Assembly (NCBI GenBank): GCA_025927795.1
Contig: JAICKT010000226.1
Coordinates: 1-7,238 of the forward strand
Length of the DNA: 7,238 nucleotides
Reading direction: 5' to 3'
DNA from: Parafilimonas sp.
Lineage (GTDB): Bacteria; Bacteroidota; Bacteroidia; Chitinophagales; Chitinophagaceae
The stretch's first letter is position 1, and every line of letters starts with the position of its first letter. The notes beneath the pieces are model-generated. The model did no database searches, had not been told where the DNA came from, and saw only the letters and a list, made by a program, of their open reading frames with translations. A program made the translations under genes and the position numbers. This document shows, one piece after another, positions 1-6,174 of this stretch.

Positions 1-1
1 A

Positions 2-31
2 AAACAGGCAATTCAATTTGATTGCCTGTTT
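2..31. terminator. Inverted repeat, possible terminator at left edge
   Basis: A perfect 11-bp stem (2-12 with 21-31, arm AAACAGGCAAT) encloses an 8-base loop. It lies about 75 bases past the stop codon of the minus-strand lipoprotein gene, so it may end that transcript, or it may end a plus-strand gene lying off the left edge. The T run is short in both directions (three to four T), and the left side is cut by the window, so strength and direction cannot be judged. Confidence 0.5.
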
Positions 32-104
32 AAAATATATTCGAAGAAGCTTGTACTATTCCGGCACATCGAATTACCTAATACCGACTAACATTCATGG
101 CATT

Positions 105-491
105 TTAAAAAACAGCTTTGATTTTTTTATCAACCCGTAAAACAGATTGCTGCTGAAATATTTTTTTATATGCATTGCGAAGACTATCTATATGTTGCGA
201 AAGCTCACGGTTCATTTTATTTATAGTGATAACTACATGTGATGGTTCTGTATATAGTTCCCCTGATTTATTATCTACCCACTTTCCTTCGCTTGTAAGT
301 ATGGTAAACCCTTTTTGAAAAGTTGCCGTAACATTATTTTCAACAAATGCATTCCATGCAGAATCTGAAATAATTGTTCCGTTATCTTTTGATAAACCAA
401 AGTATATATCTGTCTCAACAAATTTTTGTGTTGTACAACCATCAAGTATAAAAACAGTAAAAAATAATATTACTAAAAATATATTTCTCAT
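105..491 (-). CDS. DUF3574 family lipoprotein
   Basis: A 128-residue protein that I recognise as DUF3574-like from the run of family features: YFGLS near residues 30-34, a W-x-x-F pair near 46-49, a GFTIL / G-x-W stretch near 61-71, an EPS-x-V segment near 82-86, and a C-terminal AYK...F-x-QQSVLRV segment (about 107-119). The whole domain appears present. The N-terminus (MRNIFLVILFFTVFILDGC) is a hydrophobic signal with a lipobox-like LDGC, so Cys19 is the probable lipidation site; Asp at -2 is less usual. The residues after the Cys (TTQ) lack an acidic run, so surface export is not indicated. The family has no established function to my knowledge. It starts 43 bases downstream of the DinB-like gene on the same strand, so the two may be co-transcribed. 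The family call is fairly sure; the role is unknown. Confidence 0.85.
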   Translation of the reverse strand: MRNIFLVILFFTVFILDGCTTQKFVETDIYFGLSKDNGTIISDSAWNAFVENNVTATFQKGFTILTSEGKWVDNKSGELYTEPSHVVITINKMNRELSQHIDSLRNAYKKIFQQQSVLRVDKKIKAVF

Positions 492-534
492 GCTGCTTGC
501 ACAAATACTGAAATAAGTTCAGCATAATTTATCA

Positions 535-1056
535 TCATACAACTTCCTTATTTCTTTTCAAATAAATAAGTTGCCCAAGATGATAGCTTTGATGTGTGGT
601 TCTGGTAATGAGAACATTTAATTTATTCCTGTGCGGTTCTTTTATAAAATCTTCTTCTGATACTGCTGTATGGCGCGTAAACCATTCCGCAGTTTCCATC
701 TTATTAAAATGATCTGTAAGCTTTGCATTAATTTCTTTCCAATACATTTTTAATACATCGGCAGATGGCATTGCGATGCCTGATTTATCAGGGTTGTCAA
801 CAAAAATAATATCCAGTTCAGGATGAAGCCTTTCACTTAAATCAAGAAGTTTAAATAAATTATCATTTATGGCAATAAGATGTCCTAAAAGATAAATACC
901 TGTATTTCTGCCAGGCGCTGTTTCCTGTAATAATTCTTCATCCGAAAGGCTTTCAATTAATTTATTAACTCTTGTGTTTTGTGTTTGCCATGCAAGGAGT
1001 ACCATTTTCACAAAAATTGCCTCCGATGATGTTGTTTTATTTAATTCATCACGCAT
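535..1056 (-). CDS. DinB-like superfamily protein (DinB_2 / DUF664 type)
   Basis: A 173-residue protein with the DinB/YfiT four-helix-bundle pattern. An early helix is followed by a GHL segment with His59 ('LLGHLIAINDNL'), and a late helix carries HQSYH with His155 and His159. Together these form the three-histidine metal site typical of the family, and the last motif is followed by GQL as usual. Family members are metal-binding cytoplasmic proteins. Some act as thiol-dependent transferases (mycothiol or bacillithiol), but most Bacteroidota members are uncharacterised, so no substrate is assigned. Met1 (1056) gives a full-length domain; Met18 is a possible alternative start. No clear Shine-Dalgarno sequence is seen, only an A-rich leader (TTTTTAAGA before ATG). 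It is divergent from the metalloprotease and is followed by the lipoprotein gene on the same strand. Confidence 0.85.
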   Translation of the reverse strand: MRDELNKTTSSEAIFVKMVLLAWQTQNTRVNKLIESLSDEELLQETAPGRNTGIYLLGHLIAINDNLFKLLDLSERLHPELDIIFVDNPDKSGIAMPSADVLKMYWKEINAKLTDHFNKMETAEWFTRHTAVSEEDFIKEPHRNKLNVLITRTTHQSYHLGQLIYLKRNKEVV

Positions 1057-1260
1057 CTTAAAAAATTAAAGTAACGTATATTTAATTAGTATCAGCGAAA
1101 TTACAATTTAGTGGAAAACATATTTATAAGCAGTAAATTGTAATAGAAACGAATTGTATAAATATTTTGTTGCAAATATCGCGACTGCTAAATTGCATTA
1201 CTTTCTTACTGCAAATACAATCAGGATAAACCACTTTTTTCTCAAAAAAAATAATATGAA
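1057..1260. promoter_or_regulatory. Divergent intergenic region between DinB-like gene and protease
   Basis: This 204-base AT-rich stretch must hold the promoters of both divergent genes. I find no exact Bacteroidota -7 element (TAnnTTTG) on either strand; the nearest is TATTTTG at about 1163-1169, one base short in spacing. Short repeats are visible: GCAGTAA (1130-1136) with its inverse TTACTGC (1206-1212), direct copies of TAAATTG (1134-1140, 1189-1195), and direct copies of GCAAATA (1172-1178, 1211-1217). An ATG at 1256 opens a two-codon frame (ATG AAA TGA) that overlaps the protease start. No gene is seen here. Confidence 0.45.
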
Positions 1261-3951
1261 ATGAAAATTCTACGATTAAAAATTGCAATCACTTTATTGG
1301 TTGGCTTTGTAATGATTAATAAATCATTCGCTCAGGATCTTACAGCACAAACTGCTGTAAATATTATTAAAACCAATGCATCAACCATCGGCTTGTCAAA
1401 AACTGATCTTGATAATATGCGCATTTCTGCTGCATATATCGACAAAACTTCCGGCGCTTACATGATATATGTTCAGCAAACATATAAAGGTGCCGATGTG
1501 TTTAATTCCATTCAAACGTATGCTTTTAAAAACAACAAGTTGGTATCTGCTACAGGCCGTCCTTTAGCAAAAATTGCTGACATGGTAAATGCAAAAGATG
1601 GTAAAGCGTCTGTTATGCCTGCAAATGCAGTTGGTACTGCCGCTGCTGATTTAAAGCTTTTTCTAACAACCTCTCTTACTGAAGCAAAACAAATAAATGG
1701 AATTAAAGAATTTGATTTTGGCAAATTGAATATTTCATCTGTAAATGTAAAATCTAAACTTGTTTGGCTGCCCAATGAGCTAACAAAAAAAGCGTTGCTT
1801 ACATGGCAGGTTGAAATTCAGCCTAAAGGCACTCCCGATTATTGGCTCGTAAATGTTGATGCATTAAAAGGTAATGTTATCAGCAAAATAAATTTAAATG
1901 TTGTTTGCGACTGGACACATCCAAAAAATTCAGGAGAGATCGGCACACACTTAATTACTACAGATTACACTGCAGCAGGTGATGAAGAAAAAGCATTAGC
2001 GATCAGTAGTGCAAAGTATAAGGTTATTCCTTTTCCAAAAGAAAGCCCCAATGTTGGCGCACCTGCATCAAAGTCAAATCCCTGGGAGCTTGCAGGAACA
2101 GGTAATAATGCAACTACTTTAAAATGGAACTCTAATGGTACTACTGATTTTGATAGTACGCGAGGAAACAATGTGCTTGCACAGGAAGACAGAAACGGAA
2201 ATGATGGTTTGGGTAATGGTGCTAATTCTACAACTCCTCTTCCTGATCTCACTTTTAATTTCGCACCTAATTTCGGCAAAACGCCAACTAATGCAAAAAA
2301 TCAAAACTTTGCTATTACCAATTTATTCTATTGGAATAACATAATGCATGACATTTCTTATCAATATGGTTTTGATGAAGGATCAGGAAATTTCCAGGCT
2401 AACAATCTTAGTCGCGGTGGCGCAGGTAATGATTATGTTTTTGCTGATGCCCAGGATGGTTCCGGCACAAATAATGCAAATTTTTCCACGCCTGTTGATG
2501 GAACTAACCCACGTATGCAAATGTTTTTGTTTGATGCGGTTCCCAACTTTATTGTAAATGCACCAACTGCTTTTGCGGGTAAAAAAACAGCAACAGAAGG
2601 CCAAATGAGTACTAATAATAAAATTGCTGATAGAGGACCTATTAAAAAAGCTGTGGTACTTTATAATGATGATGCTTCAGGCACTTCGCATCAAGCTTGT
2701 GCAGCACCTGCAAATGCAGGTGCGCTTGCAGGAAAGATTGCATTAATTGACAGAGGTACCTGCAGTTTTACAGTGAAAGTTAAAAATGCGCAAAATGCTG
2801 GTGCCATAGGAGTAATTGTTGCAGATAATGTTCCGGGTGAATATCCGATTATTATGGGTGGCACCGATAATACGATTACTGCACCCGCTTTTATGATAAG
2901 CTTTGAAACAGGTGATACTATAAAACAGTTTTTAGCAGCAAGTACAGCTGTAAACGTTACGATGAAACAAGGCGTTCAGTTAGATGGAGATGTTGATAAC
3001 GGAGTAATTTCACATGAATTTACACACGGAATTTCAAACAGGCTTACCGGCGGACCCAATAATGTAACCTGCCTGCAAAATAAAGAGCAAATGGGAGAAG
3101 GCTGGAGCGATTATATGGCATTAATGGTTACAACAGACTGGAAAACAGCTACGGTTAATGATGGTCCTAATAAACGTCCTCTCGGTACTTATGTACTCGG
3201 GCAAGGAACTGATGGACCTGGTATTCGTTACTATCCTTACAGTACGAGCTTAAGCGTTAACCCATGGACGTATGACAGCCTTGCATTAAGCAGCAGGTTT
3301 TCTAATAATATTCTTTCGTATGATCCGCATGTAGTAGGCGAGGTTTGGAGCAATATGCTTTGGGTAATGACATGGAATCTTATCCAGTCTAAAGGTATTT
3401 CCTCAAATATTTATAAAGCTTCAGCTCTTAGAGGTAATAGCATAGCATTGAAACTAATGGTTGAAGGTTTGAAATTGCAAAAATGCAGCCCCGGCTTTGT
3501 TGATGGAAGAAATGGAATTTTAAAGGCAGATACACTTTTGTTCGGAGGGCAGTACAGTCCCATTATATGGCAGTCTTTTGCAAGCAGAGGTTTAGGTTTT
3601 CGTGCTTCTGAAGGAAGTTCTGATAACGTTAAAGATGGTGTTGCAGATTACAGCCTGCCACCGGGATTATTAGTTGCAAAAGCAACAGAAGTTCAGGATG
3701 CATCTGTACAAAATTTAAGAACAATTTCAATTGCGCCAAACCCTGCAACAAATAAGGTTACACTTACAATAAATGGTAATAAAAAACCGCTGACAATAGA
3801 TCTATTGAATGCAGCCGGACAACAATTAAAACGTGTTAGTATGAATAACGAAGTGTTACAAATAAATCTTCCAAAACTTGCTTCAGGTATGTACTACCTT
3901 AAGATAAGCGGCGAAGGATTTTCTCAAACAAAAAAATTGGTTATTCAATAA
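1261..3951 (+). CDS. Secreted M36 (fungalysin) zinc metalloprotease with PA insert and T9SS sorting domain
   Basis: An 896-residue exported endopeptidase. Residues 1-24 form a signal peptide (likely cut SFA|Q). Residues about 45-100 match the FTP propeptide that keeps such proteases inactive. The M36 catalytic region begins near 215 and includes AITNLFYWNN (351-360), followed by IMHD. A PA domain is inserted at about 461-565, with the IALIDRGTCSF and AQNAGAIGVIV patterns. The zinc site is HEFTH (His585, Glu586, His589), and Glu613 in MGEGWSDY is the expected third ligand, so the active site is complete. After about residue 805 a linker leads to a T9SS type A sorting domain (about 819-896) with IAPNPATNKV, LASGMYYLKI and a basic KKLVIQ end. 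The protein should cross the inner membrane by Sec and the outer membrane by T9SS, and act outside the cell on proteins or peptides. The gene stands alone and ends in a strong terminator. Length and domain order fit Bacteroidota homologues. Confidence 0.97.
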   Translation: MKILRLKIAITLLVGFVMINKSFAQDLTAQTAVNIIKTNASTIGLSKTDLDNMRISAAYIDKTSGAYMIYVQQTYKGADVFNSIQTYAFKNNKLVSATGRPLAKIADMVNAKDGKASVMPANAVGTAAADLKLFLTTSLTEAKQINGIKEFDFGKLNISSVNVKSKLVWLPNELTKKALLTWQVEIQPKGTPDYWLVNVDALKGNVISKINLNVVCDWTHPKNSGEIGTHLITTDYTAAGDEEKALAISSAKYKVIPFPKESPNVGAPASKSNPWELAGTGNNATTLKWNSNGTTDFDSTRGNNVLAQEDRNGNDGLGNGANSTTPLPDLTFNFAPNFGKTPTNAKNQNFAITNLFYWNNIMHDISYQYGFDEGSGNFQANNLSRGGAGNDYVFADAQDGSGTNNANFSTPVDGTNPRMQMFLFDAVPNFIVNAPTAFAGKKTATEGQMSTNNKIADRGPIKKAVVLYNDDASGTSHQACAAPANAGALAGKIALIDRGTCSFTVKVKNAQNAGAIGVIVADNVPGEYPIIMGGTDNTITAPAFMISFETGDTIKQFLAASTAVNVTMKQGVQLDGDVDNGVISHEFTHGISNRLTGGPNNVTCLQNKEQMGEGWSDYMALMVTTDWKTATVNDGPNKRPLGTYVLGQGTDGPGIRYYPYSTSLSVNPWTYDSLALSSRFSNNILSYDPHVVGEVWSNMLWVMTWNLIQSKGISSNIYKASALRGNSIALKLMVEGLKLQKCSPGFVDGRNGILKADTLLFGGQYSPIIWQSFASRGLGFRASEGSSDNVKDGVADYSLPPGLLVAKATEVQDASVQNLRTISIAPNPATNKVTLTINGNKKPLTIDLLNAAGQQLKRVSMNNEVLQINLPKLASGMYYLKISGEGFSQTKKLVIQ

Positions 3952-4555
3952 ACAGTAATTTTTAAATAAAAAGCCTCGCATAAAGCGAGGCTTTTTATTT
4001 TCTTTTTTGTTGAAAATGCAAAGTAGTTTTTATAGAAGTACGATGAGTTCTCTGCGCGTACACCAATTTTTGCTGCAATGTTTTTTGCGATGTAAATATC
4101 ATCTTCTGCAAATGCAGCAGTAAGATTATCTTTTAATGTTGCAATTGTATCATTTGAATTATAATTATCATTATTGTAAAAATGTTCAGCTCCGAAACGC
4201 AGTGCCTGATTGTGGCTGAAAGATTTTGTGAATACAACTCTTGCCTGTGCAAAATCTGATCGTATAGATAACGTATTATTTTTTTCATCGTACGGGAAAT
4301 ATGGAATGAATAACTGAACATGATTACTATCTTCCAAACCATTTTTTACATCTCGTTTATTATAATTGTATGCAAGCCCGGTATCTATCTTCTATTTTTT
4401 TTTAATGATTCGCGATAAGAAAGATTCGCATACAGATTCTTCCCTTTTGTTTCAAATGATGAAAGCAAATCACTGCTGTCAATATCTGCATTGCGCATGC
4501 CTGTTCGGTTATATCCATAGTTTGTATAAAATTTCAACATGCCTGTTTCAATACA
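3945..4555 (-). pseudogene. TonB-dependent-receptor-type outer-membrane beta-barrel, internal fragment, frameshifted
   Basis: Conceptual translation on the minus strand shows alternating beta-strand patterns typical of the barrel of TonB-dependent or OMP_b-brl_3-like proteins. The upstream part (about 4555 to 4394) reads KFYTNYGYNRTG, then KGKNLYANLSYRES. The downstream part (4391 to about 4005) reads KIDTGLAYNYNKRD, QALRFGAEHFYNN and DDIYIAKNIAAKIGVRAE; the last closely matches the family's '(E/D)DDIYISxxLAxKIGxRxE' stretch. The two parts lie in different frames. The switch next to the nine-T run at 4395-4403 (plus strand) fits loss of one base. The C-terminal half of the barrel is missing: homology stops near 4020, and the frame then only reads through the terminator to a stop at 3945. 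The plug and N-terminus are also absent. Roughly 180 of an expected 700-900 residues remain, so a working porin is excluded. Confidence 0.75.
3964..4000. terminator. Strong bidirectional intrinsic terminator after the protease gene
   Basis: A perfect 16-bp stem (3964-3979 paired with 3985-4000) closes a five-base loop (ATAAA). The core is AAGCCTCGC / GCGAGGCTT, with A and T tracts on its flanks and further T-rich sequence downstream (4001-4008). It begins 12 bases past the protease stop, so it clearly ends that transcript. A T tract is present on both strands, so it can also stop minus-strand transcription coming from the remnant region. Confidence 0.93.
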
Positions 4556-4609
4556 ATAATTAGTATTGTGCGTGGCGGAACAAGCGAAGAAGCCAAACAT
4601 AATAGAACA

Positions 4610-4744
4610 AAATGATGGCGGAAAAAAACCGGGTTGCAAATTGCGTGTATCAATAAAAAGATGCGGCAATACAAACAATAATATACTCCATACAATTATG
4701 TGAAGCAGAAGAGTAACATGTTTTGAATGGAGTTTAACTGCCAT
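4610..4744 (-). pseudogene. N-terminal fragment of a LytS/YesM-like sensor histidine kinase
   Basis: The frame opens at ATG 4744 with MAVKLHSKHVTLLLHIIVWS, then LLFVLPHLFIDTRN and GFFPP. This looks like the first transmembrane segment of the LytS-type sensor kinases of Bacteroidota, in which an 'LLLHIxxWxxLFxLPxLF' opening is common. No further kinase sequence follows. After about residue 45 the frame passes through an unrecognised segment (codons 46-63) and then continues in frame into the beta-barrel fragment, stopping at TAG 4385-4387. The histidine-phosphorylation and ATPase domains are gone. As a unit this is a 119-codon chimeric frame that probably makes no functional product. The kinase assignment rests on one short hydrophobic stretch and is moderately sure. 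Confidence 0.55.
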
Positions 4745-4773
4745 TTATTTGTTTGTGAGGCAAAGTTGATTTT

Positions 4774-4801
4774 CAAAACTAATGCAACCGGTATGTGCAA
4801 A
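4774..4801 (-). promoter_or_regulatory. Candidate Bacteroidota promoter upstream of the remnant kinase start
   Basis: On the minus strand TAGTTTTG (plus 4774-4781) is an exact match to the Bacteroidota -7 element TAnnTTTG, and a TTTG (plus 4798-4801) lies 16 bases upstream as a -33 element. That spacing is slightly shorter than the usual range. The -7 element lies 29 bases before the ATG at 4744. In AT-rich DNA such a match can occur by chance. Confidence 0.35.
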
Positions 4802-4965
4802 CAGAACGGCTATTTGTATCTGCAAAAACAGAAAATGTGCAGACGAAGTTTGATTGAATTGTTGTTACTAAGGTTATGAAATCTAAATTTAAAGAATGTA
4901 ATTTTATACTAACTTTTAAAATTACTGATTGCAGTAATGATTATTTCATACCAAAACAACATATT

Positions 4966-5430
4966 ATGGCAAAAGAAATAATGATTGAAAAGAATATTTC
5001 AATCAATAAAAATATTAGTGAAGTGTTTGAGTTATTAAAACACACAAAGAACCAGGATCAATTTAGTGTATGGAACATGAAAGATCCAAACATGAAGAAA
5101 ACTTATTCAGGTATTGATGGAACAAAGGGCTTTATTTATTCATGGGACAGTAAAGATAAAAATGTTGGCGCAGGTTCGCAGGAAATTACAAACATCATTG
5201 AAGAAAGCAGGATTGATTATGAATTACGATTTATCCGCCCTATGCAAAACGTTGCCATTTCAAGTTTTGTTTTAAATACAATTAATGAAAATAATACTTC
5301 GGTAACATGGACGTTTCAATGCCCTACAAAATTTCCGATGTCTTTATTCGCACCCATATTTAAAAATATGTTGGGCAAACAATTAAACAAAAGCCTGCAA
5401 AATCTTAAAGTCCTATTGGAAAAGAAATAA
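4966..5430 (+). CDS. SRPBCC (START/Bet v1-like) superfamily protein
   Basis: From ATG 4966 this is a 154-residue protein with the polyketide-cyclase/dehydrase-like SRPBCC pattern. It opens with a strand reading IEKNISINKNISEVFELL, then FSVWNMKDPNMKKTYSGIDG with a G-x-x-YSW strand. A GAGSQEITNIIEESRIDYEL stretch follows, then strands rich in TSVTWTF. The C-terminal helix is MLGKQLNKSLQNLKVLLE. The fold forms a hydrophobic ligand pocket; members bind lipids or aromatic compounds, and no ligand can be read from this sequence. The frame is open back to ATG 4876, but the 30 extra residues (N-, C- and F-rich) do not match the family, which normally begins a few residues before the first strand. Met31 (4966) is therefore preferred, and Met36 (4981) is also possible. 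No membrane segment or signal is seen. It is likely a cytoplasmic, single-gene unit. Confidence 0.85.
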   Translation: MAKEIMIEKNISINKNISEVFELLKHTKNQDQFSVWNMKDPNMKKTYSGIDGTKGFIYSWDSKDKNVGAGSQEITNIIEESRIDYELRFIRPMQNVAISSFVLNTINENNTSVTWTFQCPTKFPMSLFAPIFKNMLGKQLNKSLQNLKVLLEKK

Positions 5431-5515
5431 TTTATATACAGACATTATAAAATCCTTAAAAGACATCACATAATATTTATGCCCTTTCGGATGTTATTAA
5501 TAAAAAATATTCTAT

Positions 5516-5707
5516 ATGAAAAATAATGATCTGAACAGTGCCATTGAAAAGCTGGAAAAGGAAATACAATACCTATATACAGATTATCAAAGAATGCTTG
5601 CTCAATTTGAATCATTCAATGATATTAAAACGGTGAGGCAAAAGATAAAACATGCCGAAGAATCATTAAGACTGAAAAAAAGAATACTGTATATATCGCT
5701 TAACTGA
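5516..5707 (+). CDS. Small hypothetical protein with coiled-coil character
   Basis: A 63-residue frame that I do not recognise. The sequence is almost entirely helix-forming and charged: IEKLEKEIQYLYTDYQRML near residues 10-28, then VRQKIKHAEESLRLKKRIL near 40-58. Heptad-like spacing of I/L/Y suggests a short antiparallel coiled coil. No signal peptide, membrane segment or metal motif is seen. It starts 85 bases after the SRPBCC gene on the same strand, and no terminator is seen between them, so it could share that transcript. Amino-acid composition is natural-looking (K/E balanced, few Cys/Trp), which favours a real small gene over a chance frame, but no homologue is known to me. Confidence 0.5.
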   Translation: MKNNDLNSAIEKLEKEIQYLYTDYQRMLAQFESFNDIKTVRQKIKHAEESLRLKKRILYISLN

Positions 5708-6174
5708 GGAACAATTATAACTTAGATAGATTGTAGTTTCAATTGGCAGTAAACTTTTATGCCGGATGCTAAATTAAAATTCCGGCAAATTTCTTTCTCC
5801 TGAAAAATAAATAATCAAGACTATATCTTCCGGCGCCTCATATTAATACTCAATTCTGTAACCAAGCCATAAACGCAATATTAAAAGAAGAATATTTCCC
5901 GGCGTCTATTTTGTTGCGGCTTATCTGTATCACTTTTAATAATTCAATTTTATACTGTTATAAATTTACCCGCTTTTAATGAGGCTAATAAATATTGGGA
6001 TGAAAGGCGATTAACATTAAACAGTAATTATGATTGAATGTGATTTAGTTTTATTTTTTAGTCTTTCTCATAATGAGTTTTAAGCAGGGCGTAAACTTTT
6101 AAAAAGAGAAATTTAGATTCGCATAGTTATATTCTTTCAGAAGATATCTTATTTTCATTTTTTATAAACCGCTT
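5708..6174. other. 467-base stretch without a convincing gene
   Basis: No start-to-stop frame longer than about 15 codons looks protein-like here. The stretch holds a possible terminator hairpin (5760-5787), three short CCGG-core sites (TTCCGGC near 5780 and 5829, TTCCCGGC near 5896), and a possible long-range pairing AAGCC...GCAA (5864-5878) with TTGCGGCTT (5914-5922). It also holds an 11-base palindrome CTCATAATGAG (6067-6077). It must contain the promoter and leader of the transporter gene at 6175, but no clear TAnnTTTG element was found; TAGTTTTA near 6046-6053 is one base off, with no convincing partner. Confidence 0.5.
5760..5787 (+). terminator. Possible terminator after the small coiled-coil gene
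   Basis: A 7-bp stem (TGCCGGA at 5760-5766 with TCCGGCA at 5781-5787) closes a 14-base AT-rich loop and is followed by a pyrimidine-rich tail (AATTTCTTTCTCC). It lies about 53 bases past the stop at 5707. The loop is long and the T tract is interrupted, so terminator activity is uncertain. Confidence 0.4.

Noticed and set aside
1163..1169. TATTTTG as a -7 promoter element for the protease
   Set aside because: It is one base short of TAnnTTTG; a promoter call would be speculative.
1256..1264. Two-codon upstream frame ATG AAA TGA overlapping the protease start
   Set aside because: Too short to call regulatory; most likely chance in an A-rich leader.
1512..2604. Several 60-105 codon frames within the protease gene on both strands
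   Set aside because: All overlap a well-supported protease reading frame and show no recognisable protein patterns.
4366..4563. Plus-strand 65-codon open frame
   Set aside because: It lies opposite the barrel remnant, has unnatural composition (Cys/His/Tyr/Phe-rich) and no family features; a shadow of the minus-strand sequence.
5812..6025. Plus-strand 54-codon frame without a start (from about 5815) and a stretch reading AFNEANKYWDERRL ending near 6035
   Set aside because: No usable start codon, overlaps other equally open frames, and matches no family I know; chance openness in AT-rich DNA is enough.
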